Source: Stentor coeruleus (Eukaryota; Ciliophora; Heterotrichea; Heterotrichida; Stentoridae). From it: a stretch of DNA of 64,000 nucleotides. This document shows positions 10,673 to 21,270 of this stretch, piece by piece. Position numbers and translations under genes: made by a program. The stretch is from positions 1 to 64,000 of the forward strand of contig MPUH01000125.1 of assembly GCA_001970955.1 (NCBI GenBank). Direction: 5' to 3'. Position 1 is the stretch's first letter. Each line of letters opens with the position of its first letter. A model generated the notes under the pieces. The model saw nothing but the letters and a program-made list of their open reading frames with translations. It was not told where the DNA came from and made no database searches.

Positions 10673-12529
10673 ATGGAGGATTTGAAAAGTGCACTTAATG
10701 AATTGAATAAAGTTTTCCCTGAAGACTGGCATAACATCCCAAGACCTTTAGTCGACGCTGTTGCCGCTTTGAAAGCATGTGTGAAAATCCAAGCTTATAA
10801 CTTTTCAGTACTTAGTGCAGACTGTGCTGAGTTCGAACTTAAAGCAAACAAAAAGTTCATATCAGTCCAAGAACAGACTTCTGAGTATACTGAAAAAATA
10901 AAAAATATCGACGAGACTGTAAAAAACTCAATTAAAACAACAAAAACCAAGCTTAAAACTATAAAACAAGAACTTGAAAATAAAATAACAGATGATATTC
11001 AAATACAAAAAATCAGTATTGAAAGTAAAAACAGAGAAGTTAAAGAACAAATGGCTTTGATATCTAGAAAACTTGAAAGCCTACCAAAGGTAAATCAAGT
11101 TCAAGAACTTATAAGCCAAATGGTCCAAAAATCACAAGAAAAATCTTTACAGGATTTTAAAGAAAGTTATATTATACCAGAATTATCGATATTAGGAAGA
11201 AAACTTATGAGTATATGCTCGTAAAGGATATATAGGGAAAATAGTACTAGAATTCAGGTATTGGATAATAAAATATGTAATGAAATTAGTATGGCAGATT
11301 GTAAAATTACTGATTTAGGGGGTTTGTATAAGGAATTTAAGGAACAATGTGAAACGAATTTTGAAAGTGATAATGAAAGAATACAAGTTTTACAAGCTAA
11401 AGCTACTAATATAACAGAATCTATAGGGAAAAAAGATAAAGAAATTAATGATAGGGTATTAAAGATTACTGAGATGAGAGAAAAAGATAAAGAGGAAACT
11501 AAAGGGTTAAAGGATTTAGCTGAGAACTGTGAGGAGGGTGTTAAGACTATAAAGCAAACAATAAAAAGTTTAGTTGAACAAATACAAAAATTAGAAGTTC
11601 AATTGTATAGAGACCCAACACCTAAAATGTTATCAACTCCATTTCCTGAATCATTAGAAAATAATTATTCAGCTATAGCAGTTCAAATATCAATTCCTGA
11701 AATAGGAATACAATATAAAGAAAAAAATGAAGAAATAACATATAAAGATTACTATCAAGAAAATAAAAATAGCGATATAAAAACAGAACAAAAAGAGCAA
11801 AAAGAACCAAAAGAACAAAAAGAACCAAAAGTTACTATAAAAGAATTTGAAAACCGGATTCAAATACTTCATCAAAATCTTGAAGATATGATTAACTCAT
11901 CTAAAAATTCAATTACAGAAAATTTAAATGGTGTGATTGAATCATTAACCCCTCAACAAAATATAAACCCTGATAAGTATTCAAAAACAATCCAAGAACT
12001 ACAAGATAAACTAGCTTGGTTACCTATGGATTTAACTCTACTTAAAGGAATGTCACCTATAGAAGCTCGTTTACTTACTGTTGAAGCTCGTATGAGGACT
12101 GAAGAAAACTCAAGAACCCAAGCTTTTGAATATTTATTATCTTTGATACAGTCATTAATGCCTTCGAATATAGCAAGTCCTATATTAGAAGAATCAAATC
12201 CTTGTCTTGAAACTTTGACTGATGAAAACTCGCATTTTCATAAGAATTTGGAGAAAAAAACTACACCTGGAGGCATGGCTACTAGTGGATGGTGGAAAGC
12301 TAATTGTGATTCTAATAAAAGGATACATAAAGAAAATGAAAGTATTAATGGGAGGAGAGTTAAATATTCTACTCCAGTTCCTGAGTTAGAGAACAGTTTA
12401 GAAAGACTCAGCAAACCCCGTTCTAAAAAAAGTAACAACGCATACTATAAAATAACTAAACTAGACATGACTAAATTACCCAGGATCCAATCATCAATTT
12501 CATCACAAACTTCCTATACAAAAACTTAA
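10673..12529 (+). CDS. Coiled-coil protein, 613 aa, one intron
   Basis: Two exons (10673-11220 and 11236-12529) joined by the 15-nt intron GTAAAGGATATATAG at 11221-11235; removing it yields one frame. The protein is mostly charged coiled coil. A short low-complexity run of Glu-Gln-Lys-Glu-Pro units lies near residues 365-380. A more structured segment follows (about 430-500, around PMDLTLLKGMSPIEARLL), and the C-terminus is basic and Ser-rich. No catalytic domain was recognised. Proteins of this type in ciliates are often basal-body or cortical components, but nothing here proves that. Confidence 0.8.
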
Positions 12530-13582
12530 AACTGTAAACATCATCTAAAAACACTAAAATCTTAACCCTATAAAAAAAATCCTTTTTATTCATATCAAAT
12601 ATTTACGGTTTATCAAAATTGTAATTCTATACTATCCACTCTTTTCATTGGATCTTTATCTAATATTTTCTTAAGTATATACTTAACCAAATCCTATTGT
12701 ATAATTATTAACTTTTTCTTCTAAAATAGGATTTTTGTATTAAACTTTATAGAATTTATAAACTTTAAAGTGATGATTTAATCCTATAGAATTTTATAAA
12801 CCTTTATGATAACATGCAAGAAACTTAATATGCCTACTTTTTATGTGATCTTAGTAAATTTGGCGGATTTTATATTTTTATAAAGATTTTGGCTCCGTAT
12901 AAAGTTGTACCTTGATATAAGCTTATGTAATCCTCATCAGATTTATTAACGTAAATAATCCCATTGAAATTAAACTGTGTTGTATTAGTAATTTCATCAC
13001 TTTGCATATATTTATATGTGATTTTTTATGATATATTTAGAATTGTAGTAATTTATTAGGATAAGATCTTATATTTAGATTCCTTTATTTGAAATTATAT
13101 GATTTATACACTATAAAGTTATAGCAAAAACTATTTTTATGTTTAATAATATATTTTCTATAAACACTTGATAAATATCAATCTAAAAAACAACTAATTT
13201 ATGTCGCATATACACCACATCTCCTAAAAAATTTCCTTTTTATAAAAATCCTATCACAACACCCTAACACCCATTTCTTCTCAAATCTTTACCCATAATT
13301 TATCAACAGCATCCAGTTACAACAAAAACTCTCACAATTTGCAATATCCTTATTTAAATTTCATCATCTAAAAACCTCAAAAATCAATCCTCCACCATAC
13401 CCCCAAATAAAATCCAACTCGAATCTCTAATCAAAGCCAATCAAACCTGCGAACTTTTTACTAATCAAAACCAAAACTTTTCAAACTAACAAATATCATC
13501 TACTTAAATAAAAAAAACCGCATAATTCTTATAACCTATCCTATAACATTTCATAAACTTATAATAATAGCAAAATAAACCC
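12530..13582. other. Intergenic, convergent; no gene seen
   Basis: Lies between two genes that point at each other. G/T/A-rich to about 13150, then A/C-rich and G-poor (13180-13560), which is the 3' flank of the minus-strand gene. No other feature seen. Confidence 0.4.
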
Positions 13583-14137
13583 TTACTGCATAAAACTTTG
13601 CATCCTATGATATTGCATATAGTTCAAATAAGCCATATAAAAAGCCATAAATCCAGGGTTAAATGGATTGAATCCAGTATAATTCGGAATTGATCCCATA
13701 GGAACTTGTTGAGGTACAAGTGTTGGTACTGCAACTTGAACAGGCTCAATCGTAGGTTTTGGAGGTGTGATTTTATATCGACAGACTCTTATTTTTATAG
13801 GATTAGCAATGTTAATATCAGATTTATCATTAAGCTTTCTCCACTCTATATAAGGATTACTATTAGTAGATGTATCATAATAAATCACTGCATATTTGTA
13901 ACGAGTGCTAAATTTTATCTTCTTGATAATAGTATGAATAATAGACTTCAAATTTGCTGATGTCCCAGCTCGAAATGAGTTTGTACGTTTACCAGCTCGA
14001 AGACCTAAAATTTTTTCGATAGTGTAGTTTATAGATAAATACTCAGTACTTTTTTGTGAATGGGCACGTGACTCGTTGGTTGATGAGGACTTTGAGGGAC
14101 CTGAGCTAAGATTTTTTATTGGGTCAATTTCTGCCAT
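13583..14137 (-). CDS. Hypothetical protein, 184 aa, Pro/aromatic-rich C-terminus
   Basis: Unrecognised. The N-terminus (1-35) is Ser-rich and likely disordered. A basic, predicted alpha/beta core of about 95 residues follows (roughly 35-130; it includes KSIIHTIIKKIKFSTRYKY and YIEWRKL). It resembles the small DNA- or RNA-binding folds seen in ciliate hypothetical proteins, possibly a nucleic-acid-binding domain. The tail is rich in Pro, Met, Tyr and Phe. No membrane segment. Confidence 0.7.
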   Translation of the reverse strand: MAEIDPIKNLSSGPSKSSSTNESRAHSQKSTEYLSINYTIEKILGLRAGKRTNSFRAGTSANLKSIIHTIIKKIKFSTRYKYAVIYYDTSTNSNPYIEWRKLNDKSDINIANPIKIRVCRYKITPPKPTIEPVQVAVPTLVPQQVPMGSIPNYTGFNPFNPGFMAFYMAYLNYMQYHRMQSFMQ

Positions 14138-14663
14138 TCGTTATTTATAAACTAAAAGTTAGCTAAATTGTAAGGATATGCTGTTGATATGGTGAATATA
14201 TTGTAGCAGTGTATAGATAAAGTGAAGGGTTGAAGGATTTTTGTGGTTTGGAATGATTGTTTTTGGGATGGTGGATGATGTTGGGATTAGGTAAGGTTTG
14301 TTGTAGATAAGAGATGATTGATTGGATTTTATATGTTGATGATTTTTAGTGGTTCTGATAATTATTTAGTGGTTTTGTAAGTGTTTTTTAAGTGATTGCT
14401 TAAGTTTTAGTGTTTTTGGGATATAATATAACAATGCTATTTAGCATGGTTTATTCGAGCTTAATAGCCTAAAATATTTTTTAACTCCTAATTTAATCTA
14501 CAGGTTAAACCCAAAAAGACTATAATACTAATATTTTCAACAAAAAAACCCCATTTCAAAATTCTCAACACAAAAAATAAAACTTCACTTTTCCATTCAA
14601 AAGTCTATCTAAATCCTCTAATTCAAATCTTTTAGCACATCTTTCATTCTAAAAACCATAAAA
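14138..14663. promoter_or_regulatory. Divergent intergenic region with sharp skew switch
   Basis: Separates divergently transcribed genes. 14138-14450 is strongly G/T-rich on the plus strand; from about 14460 the strand becomes A/C-rich and almost G-free up to the next ATG. Both promoters must lie here. No conserved box was identified. Confidence 0.45.
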
Positions 14664-15476
14664 ATGTTCAGAAAAACTCATGAACGTGACTCCTCCGGAG
14701 GCGATAGCCTCAATGAAATCTCCTTATCAAATAATTTAACACCAAATCAAGGCACAGATGTTCAATACAATATCTCAACTTTAGACCATGATAACTCTAG
14801 TTCTTCTAGTAGTGAAAGTGATAGTGAATCTTGTATAGTCTTAAAAGATGATGATAATCTAAGAATGCAACGTACAATGCAATTAACAATGACTGATGCA
14901 GCTTTATATAGACAATCTGAGCTTCAAATAGAAAAGCAATATGAAAGTGCTAGTGAAAGTTTGCAAAGTAGTGATGATGAAAATGAACAGGAGAAAAAAA
15001 TTGTTATAGAAAAAGACCAGTCATTATCATCAAGTTCAGAATCAATTGAAGTTAACTCAAAGAATAATATTGATGAAAGGTATGTAAAGGATAATCCTGT
15101 TGTTTTATTAGAGAGAGATAATTTAGTAGAAGGGGAATATTTTGAAGAAAGGATTATAAAGAGAGAAAGTAAGGAAATTGAGGTTGTTAGGGAGATGGAT
15201 GAGTCGAGGAGTTTGAGTGAAGATGAGGTTGTTGAGGATAGGTATTATAGTGTTGATATAGAAAAAAAAAGTAATTTGGAGGAAAAAGATGTTGTTGAAG
15301 ATGTTAGATGGAAAGATGAAAAAGTTGCTATAGAAGAGGTTAGGGTTGAGAAGAAAAATAATGATAGCCGTATAAGAAACAGTTTGACAGAAATGGTCAT
15401 GATTGAATCTAGAAGCAAGCCTAAAAAGAATGACAAGAGTAGTTCAGAAAGCTGTTCAAAGTGCTTTATATTTTAA
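14664..15476 (+). CDS. Acidic Ser/Glu-rich protein ending in a CaaX-type motif
   Basis: 270-aa, very acidic and Ser-rich, predicted disordered over nearly all its length. It has Ser-Glu-Asp clusters that suit casein-kinase-2-type phosphorylation and alternating Glu/Val/Lys stretches in the second half. It ends CSKCFIF, so the last four residues, CFIF, fit a prenylation CaaX box, with a second Cys three residues upstream that could be palmitoylated. A C-terminally lipid-anchored acidic tether is therefore plausible. No folded domain was seen. The stop is only 31 nt from the next gene on the same strand. Confidence 0.7.
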   Translation: MFRKTHERDSSGGDSLNEISLSNNLTPNQGTDVQYNISTLDHDNSSSSSSESDSESCIVLKDDDNLRMQRTMQLTMTDAALYRQSELQIEKQYESASESLQSSDDENEQEKKIVIEKDQSLSSSSESIEVNSKNNIDERYVKDNPVVLLERDNLVEGEYFEERIIKRESKEIEVVREMDESRSLSEDEVVEDRYYSVDIEKKSNLEEKDVVEDVRWKDEKVAIEEVRVEKKNNDSRIRNSLTEMVMIESRSKPKKNDKSSSESCSKCFIF

Positions 15477-15507
15477 ATAAAGTAAAATAATTTGCTTGAT
15501 AAAGAAA

Positions 15508-17637
15508 ATGGGAGGAAACAAGAGCAAGAATATGGTGTATACAACAGGTGTCCCAGATAGTGAAGAAATAGGGCTTTCTGCAATACTTCGCAGTCCTGAT
15601 GCACAACAGCATATAATCGCTCCAACCATTTGGGGTTGCAATTCATATTATTCTTTATTCCAGTAAGACTTACATAGAAAACTAGCATCAAAACACCCAA
15701 ATCGTCCTTTTATCGGGGCAAGATGGACTGAAAACAGTGATTATCAATGGCTAACTTATAGAAAATCCTTTAAAATGATCAGCAAAATCTCAGCCTTCCT
15801 TAAAAAATACAAACTCTCGCCAGATCCTTTTTTCGAGAAAGAGTACCAAAAATCCTTACCTTTGCTTGGCTTCCTCAGTTATAATCGTATTGAATGGCTT
15901 TTCTTAGAAATCGCCTGTATGAATTCTGGTATTGTAACTGTTGGTCTATATGATAATCTAGACAATTTTGCTTTGTATGGAGCTACAATCAATCTTAAGT
16001 ACCTTTTTTGCCCTGCTGATAAAATTTCTGATATAGTCCAGCTACAAAAGAAAGGGGTTATTGGATTAGAGTATATTATTGTAGTTGATGTGGTTAGTAG
16101 TGAAATCGCCCAAGCTTGTGTAGAAGTCGGGATTAAAATGATACATTTTGAAGAAATGGTCAATGAAGAAACCATTACTGAGATAGTGACTGTTGACCCT
16201 AACGACCCTTGCTTTCTTAGTCTTACAAGCGGAACAACAAATGATCAAAAATTCTGCATAATAAGCCACTTGAACTNCGCCCAAGCTTGTGTAGAAGTCG
16301 GGATTAAAATGATACATTTTGAAGAAATGGTCAATGAAGAAACCATTGCTGAGATAGTGACTGTTGACCCTAACGACCCTTGTTTTCTTAGTCTTACAAG
16401 CGGAACAACAAATGATCAAAAATTCTGCATAATAAGCCACTTGAACTTAATGTCAACACTTTCAAGCTGCCTTTATATATCAAAAGGTATCACAAAAGAC
16501 GAATCTTATTTGAGCTACTTAAACATGTCGACCCTAACCGAAAAAATATTCATATTCCTAATCTCAGCCAATGGTGGTAAAATCGGTTTTGCCCGTAGCC
16601 AAGATAATTTTCATAATGATGTGAAATTTTTTAAACCAACAGTCCTCATCGGTATACCAAGACTACTTGAATTCCTTCACACCACAATCAAAAACGAGGT
16701 CGAGAATTTATCAGGCCTATCAAAAACCATGTATTACAAAGGTCTTTCAGCAAAACTCCAAAACTATGAATCCACAGGTAAACTTAAACACAAAGTATGG
16801 GACTCACTAGTATTTAAAAAGTCCCGCAAAATACTAGGAGGAAAACTTAAATTCCTTATAATCGGTTCTACAATATGTAATAAAGACATAATAAATTATT
16901 TACGTATCCACCTTGGATGTTATATAACTGAAGGATATGGACTTATAGAAAGCACAGGTTGTACTTTATGTGCTTTTCCAAATGATATAAATTGTGGATA
17001 TATAGGTGGACCATTAATAAATATAGATATAAGACTTCATGTTACAGGTTTAGTTATTGAAGATTATGATTATTATTATGGTGAATTGTGTATAAAAGGT
17101 GATCCAGTTAGTGGTAAATATTATGGAATAACTGGAACTTCACTTGATAATAATGGTTGGTTAAGAACTGGAGATTTAGTAGCATTATTACCTGAAAATG
17201 GTGCATTAAAATTTATAGACCGTATAGAGTATATAATCAAATCTAAAGCAGGAAAATGTATTTGTGTGCAGAAACTTGAACTTTTGTATAGACAATGTGA
17301 TATTGTTGCTCAAATATTATGTGTTGGGAGTAATCGTATTGATGGGGTTGTTGCTATTGTTGTACCTAATAAAGATTATGTTATGAGGAAATGGAAAGGA
17401 GAGGATTTTATGAATATATGCAGGACAAGCGAATTTATGTCTGAGATCAACAGAGAATTTATGATTATAGAGAAAAGTTATAAGTTAAAAGAATATGAGA
17501 AGATACTCAAAGTTCATATTGAAACTGAACCATGGGTTTCTGATCAGTATATAACCCCAACGCTTAAGACTAAAAGGAATAAGCTTCTTGATAAGTACTA
17601 CAATGAAATATTATCATTGATACTTGAAATAACTTGA
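15508..17637 (+). CDS. Divergent long-chain acyl-CoA synthetase (AMP-binding)
   Basis: ANL-superfamily enzyme. ACSL members activate fatty acids to acyl-CoA using ATP. Exon 1 (15508-15662) and exon 2 (15678-17637) flank the 15-nt intron GTAAGACTTACATAG. The N-terminus MGGNKS is a good myristoylation site. Family motifs are recognisable: P-loop LTSGTT, an A5-like GYGLIEST, GWLRTGD, and DRIEYIIKSKAGK as the acyl-CoA motif. Several usual residues differ: the P-loop continues NDQKF where GxPKG is expected, and A5 has Ile for Thr. Activity is therefore uncertain. Positions 16278-16447 plus the N repeat 57 codons because of an assembly join. The true product is about 647 aa, against 704 as assembled. 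The frame survives because 170 nt plus one N is a multiple of three. Confidence 0.85.
16107..16447. repeat. 170-nt near-identical direct repeat around N16277 inside the ACSL gene
   Basis: 16107-16276 and 16278-16447 differ at two positions (ACT/GCT, TGC/TGT) and flank one N. Most likely a contig overlap left in place; the differences suggest two alleles or sequencing error. Confidence 0.85.
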
Positions 17638-17954
17638 TTTAGATTGTTTAATGGTTCTTTAAGGATAAAAAATTAGTTTGGTTAGAGTTTTTTTTGGATT
17701 TAGGCATTCGTTTAAAAATGTATGGTTATTAGAGTGAAGATAACTGAAGATTTATAATCATTGTTTTTGAAGGCAAAAACAAAGACATATTATCGAATTC
17801 AACTTAAACTGTTTAAAGTTAGAAAAAGAACACAGTTAAAAAGTGTGATGTTGTTGGTTTTTTAGGACTTATATTATAATATTACTTGAAATTTGTATGA
17901 TTAAAACTACTTTTCCCGAAAATAAGCAATGAGTTTTCTTAATAACTAAAAAAA
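17638..17954. other. Short convergent intergenic region
   Basis: G/T-rich to about 17750, then mixed AT. Nothing else seen. Confidence 0.4.
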
Positions 17955-18893
17955 TTATCCTATTTCCTCTTTATTCCCTCTTCTTCCACCTCTTCTTTCC
18001 CCTCTTCTTCCCCTCCCTCTAGGTATTCTTTCATTTTCCTCCTCTTTCGGCTTATAAACTTTCTTATCTTTCTTCGATTTCACTTCAGTAAATCCATCTC
18101 CTTCATTACCTTTAACATCATCCATACCTTTTTCCTGATTTTTTTCTCCCCAATTGTCTTCTTTGTCATCCAAGTTTGACTCAGGTATTTTTTCCTGTTT
18201 ATTTTCTTTTTTCCCTTGAGTTTTAATTTCTTCAACCTCATGTTTTTTTTCCACAATCTGAGTATTGTGAGTGTTAAATTTAGTTTCTATATAGACTATA
18301 GGATCATTTTTCACTGGAGTTAAAGGTCTTATATGGTTTGAAGCCCAAGCAAGTCCTCTTGCTGTAAATTCTGAGAGTTTCTTATATGTCCTCATAGTCC
18401 CTTGGGCAATTTTATCACTTTTCGCTAAGTAAAGGTCTAAGGATTTAGCTAAAGAGTCTGAAATTTCAGCCAGGGTGTTACCTGTTTGGCCTTTTGCCTG
18501 GCTGTGGAATGTAAGAAAAGCTTCAAAGTCTTGTTCGTTTGGGTTTTCACGTTGGAAATGCTCTTTTATTGATGGGTTACATAAGAATTCTCCTAGTATC
18601 CATAAAGACAATATTTCTTTAGATCTGTCGTCTTCTAGATTTTTTTGAGGGATTTTATGATATTTCCCAGTAGATTCTAAGTGCTTTTGGTACTGCTGAG
18701 TTAGTTTTTCAGTCTCGACTAAAAGCTCTTGGATTTGTGGAACAGACTCTAGCATTTTTTTTTCTTCTTCCTTGATTTCTTTACTTGCTGATCTCAGTTC
18801 GCTTTGCTTTTTTTTGATCCTGTCAAGTTTTTTGGCTAGATTTCTTTGTCTTTTTTGAAGGACTTTCAAAAAACTATCTGAGTCTGCGTCCAT
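17955..18893 (-). CDS. Coiled-coil protein with C-terminal RGG box (caprin-like layout)
   Basis: 312 aa. A basic coiled coil spans 1-90 (KRQRNLAKKLDRIKKK and following heptads). A helical region of about 100 residues follows (95-200), including LWILGEFLCNPSIKEHF and FLTFHSQAKG. Then comes a disordered charged stretch, a DGFTEVKSKKDKK segment and an Arg/Gly tail (RGRGRRGERRGGRRG). RGG tails bind RNA, and the coiled coil/helical/RGG order recalls caprin-type RNP-granule proteins. Homology to caprin is a guess from layout. The 5' end is partly repeated at 18907-19009 by an assembly join. Confidence 0.7.
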   Translation of the reverse strand: MDADSDSFLKVLQKRQRNLAKKLDRIKKKQSELRSASKEIKEEEKKMLESVPQIQELLVETEKLTQQYQKHLESTGKYHKIPQKNLEDDRSKEILSLWILGEFLCNPSIKEHFQRENPNEQDFEAFLTFHSQAKGQTGNTLAEISDSLAKSLDLYLAKSDKIAQGTMRTYKKLSEFTARGLAWASNHIRPLTPVKNDPIVYIETKFNTHNTQIVEKKHEVEEIKTQGKKENKQEKIPESNLDDKEDNWGEKNQEKGMDDVKGNEGDGFTEVKSKKDKKVYKPKEEENERIPRGRGRRGERRGGRRGNKEEIG

Positions 18894-19009
18894 TTATTAG
18901 ATATNACTTTGCTTTTTTTTGATCCTGTCAAGTTTTTTGGCTAGATTTCTTTGTCTTTTTTGAAGGACTTTCAAAAAACTATCTGAGTCTGCGTCCATTT
19001 ATTAGATAT
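18802..19009. repeat. 103-nt direct repeat around N18905 (duplicated 5' end of RGG gene)
   Basis: 18802-18904 recurs at 18907-19009. The second copy carries another start codon and about 31 codons of the same minus-strand gene, so it could be mistaken for an upstream exon. It is better explained as an uncollapsed contig overlap. Confidence 0.85.
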
Positions 19010-19051
19010 TTTTTTGATTAAAAACCTAAAGTTTTAAATGAGAATTTGGGT

Positions 19052-20290
19052 TTAGGAAGAAATAAGGTTTTTGTAGTAGTCCAAATGGCTTTGAGCAATT
19101 TTTTTATCTACCTCTTCCATTTTCTCACCATTAGGCTCTTCTCCTACAAACCCTTGCCTTAATATTTCACAAACCATATCCGCACATTTAAACATCACAA
19201 CTCTAACATTTCTCTCATTTCTTTGTGTTAGCATCTTATCAAAATCCAACTCAACTGCTTGCGAATACTCTTTAATCCCCATCTCATCCATATCACTTTC
19301 ATTAAGAAACACAATCCTCAATGTTTTTTCCGAATCGTAAGCAGGAGGTTTATAATTTAACCCCATTCCAATAATTCCATTCTGACTATGTTTTTTAAAA
19401 ATTTCACGTTTAAGTGTGTTCATTGAATAACCTGAACTATTTCCCCTACGATTGAGTATCTGAGTATTACTTAACCCAAGTTTATCAACAATAATCTCCC
19501 ATTCTGGAAGCATATCAATATTAAATGGCATAAAATGATAAGGATTATTTTCAAGTACTTGTCCATGTTTAATAAAAAAAGCATAGTTGTCTAAATGACC
19601 ATAATCTCTAGTCAAAGGTGTACCTTCAGGGATATCTTCAATAGACATAACACTTATAAATTTCCCATCTTTAGTAGCTGTAGTATTTGCTGTAAAACTA
19701 TGTGGGAAACTATCAAATATAGGTACAAGTTCTAATGAACTACTTAATTTTATACTCCGATCATTGACTATTGAATTCATCCAGACATATTCTTCAAAAC
19801 TCATATTTGAAAGGACTTTTTTTTCTAAGTCAAATATTTTGTCGTATGAGTTTCTATATAAAAAAAAATCATTTGCTATACTTTGACGTAAAGGAACTAA
19901 TGAAGTGGATTTTACGTTTTTCCAATATATTGGGTACTTTTCCCCTTGTACAGGTAAGGATTCAACATAATCATGGAGTCTTGATGCTCCATCACGTAAT
20001 ATATGTGAAAGTTGATATGATAAACGAAGACGGTCAACAAAATCAGGGATGTTTGGGTTTATCGCCCCTGCGTATTCGAAGATGTCGTTTAAAAAACTTG
20101 CTTTCATTGGGTCGAAAACTCCGAGTTCCTTGCCGAAAATCCGCTCTTCCATTTGAAGGATTTCTGAGAATTTGGGAATGAACTTAGAGCTTGTCACACA
20201 GTCCGAGTAGAAAAGAGGAAAATTTGCCTTAAAACGTAATGGAGCCCATGGGACATGCAGGTTTATTGGAACTTTTCCTATGGACTTCAT
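19052..20290 (-). CDS. SET-domain protein methyltransferase (SETD3/Rubisco-LSMT type)
   Basis: 412 aa. The C-terminal half of a split SET domain is recognisable: LVPIFDSFPHSF, then ANTTA, then PEGTPLTRDYGHLDNYAFF at about residues 185-240. This matches the LVPxxDxxNH...YG...N..LL.xYGF pattern of SETD3/SETD6/LSMT enzymes, which move a methyl group from S-adenosylmethionine to Lys or His of proteins. A helical C-terminal substrate-binding lobe follows. The usual Asn-His pair is Pro-His here, and the N-terminal SET half is hard to see, so the substrate and even activity are open. Confidence 0.7.
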   Translation of the reverse strand: MKSIGKVPINLHVPWAPLRFKANFPLFYSDCVTSSKFIPKFSEILQMEERIFGKELGVFDPMKASFLNDIFEYAGAINPNIPDFVDRLRLSYQLSHILRDGASRLHDYVESLPVQGEKYPIYWKNVKSTSLVPLRQSIANDFFLYRNSYDKIFDLEKKVLSNMSFEEYVWMNSIVNDRSIKLSSSLELVPIFDSFPHSFTANTTATKDGKFISVMSIEDIPEGTPLTRDYGHLDNYAFFIKHGQVLENNPYHFMPFNIDMLPEWEIIVDKLGLSNTQILNRRGNSSGYSMNTLKREIFKKHSQNGIIGMGLNYKPPAYDSEKTLRIVFLNESDMDEMGIKEYSQAVELDFDKMLTQRNERNVRVVMFKCADMVCEILRQGFVGEEPNGEKMEEVDKKIAQSHLDYYKNLISS

Positions 20291-21270
20291 ATATTATTAG
20301 TTTTTTATGGGATTTTAAAAGGTATAAAAGTTTTTTAGGATGGGAAAAGTGTGGGATAAGGATTTTAATGAAGGTTTGTAGATGATATTAAGTTTTTAAG
20401 AAGTTTTGCCTCAGATTAGATGTACTAATTTTCATCATTGGCTTGTTTGTGGTGGGTGTTAAGTGAATTTTTTATATAAGGTTGTGTAAGCAAGCTTAGG
20501 AAACTAAAGTAACCTTCAAAGCTAGCAGCGGATAAATTTTTATAGTGTACTTAGAGCTTTTATTTTTTTATACAAATAAAACTAGTATATACCTAGAGGT
20601 TTTATACTAGTTTGAGATAATTTTTTATACATATAACTTCATTGTTTAAAAATTTTCATATAATTTATAGTTTGCTTTTAAATCAATATGATACATTTTT
20701 TTGAGTAAAATAAACTGTTTCACAAGGAATTTTAGCGAGAAACTTAATCTAAAAAATCAAGTCTAAAGCAGCAGCTCACATACACGAGTAAAGGGTATAT
20801 AATACAATAAATTTTCTAAGAGAAAACTCATTTCTAGTAAACTAGAAAATAAATAATCATAAATAACAAGTAAAGATTTGAACTTCAGCACAAAGAAGAA
20901 TCTTTTCAATTTTATAAATATAGCAACAATTTGCCACTAAGAACTTTATAAGCTCAATATCTTACATCAAGTTAAATAGATTCCTATTATTATAATAGCC
21001 ATATAATTATAATAATATAAATCATTAAGCCCCTCATATCTAATATTTATATTATTATGTATCATAAAAATACTATTTACCTTTTATATACTTATTATAT
21101 GTAAAAACACACTAGATTATATGAAGTTTGAATATTTTACTTAAATATAATATATATCTATATTCAAAAGAAAATTAATATATTTATAAACTTATACTTA
21201 TAAGAACAAACTATTAGATAAGAACTTAAAAAAGATTTAGAGAAACATTTTAAACTAAATTTATACAATT
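20291..21270. other. Intergenic, AT-rich
   Basis: G/T-rich leader of the minus-strand gene on the left, grading into very AT-rich sequence (20980-21200) with short TAATAT-type runs. No gene seen. Confidence 0.4.

Noticed and set aside
18907-19009. Second start and partial copy of the RGG gene as an upstream paralogue
   Set aside because: Identical to 18802-18904 and adjacent to an N, so an assembly overlap.
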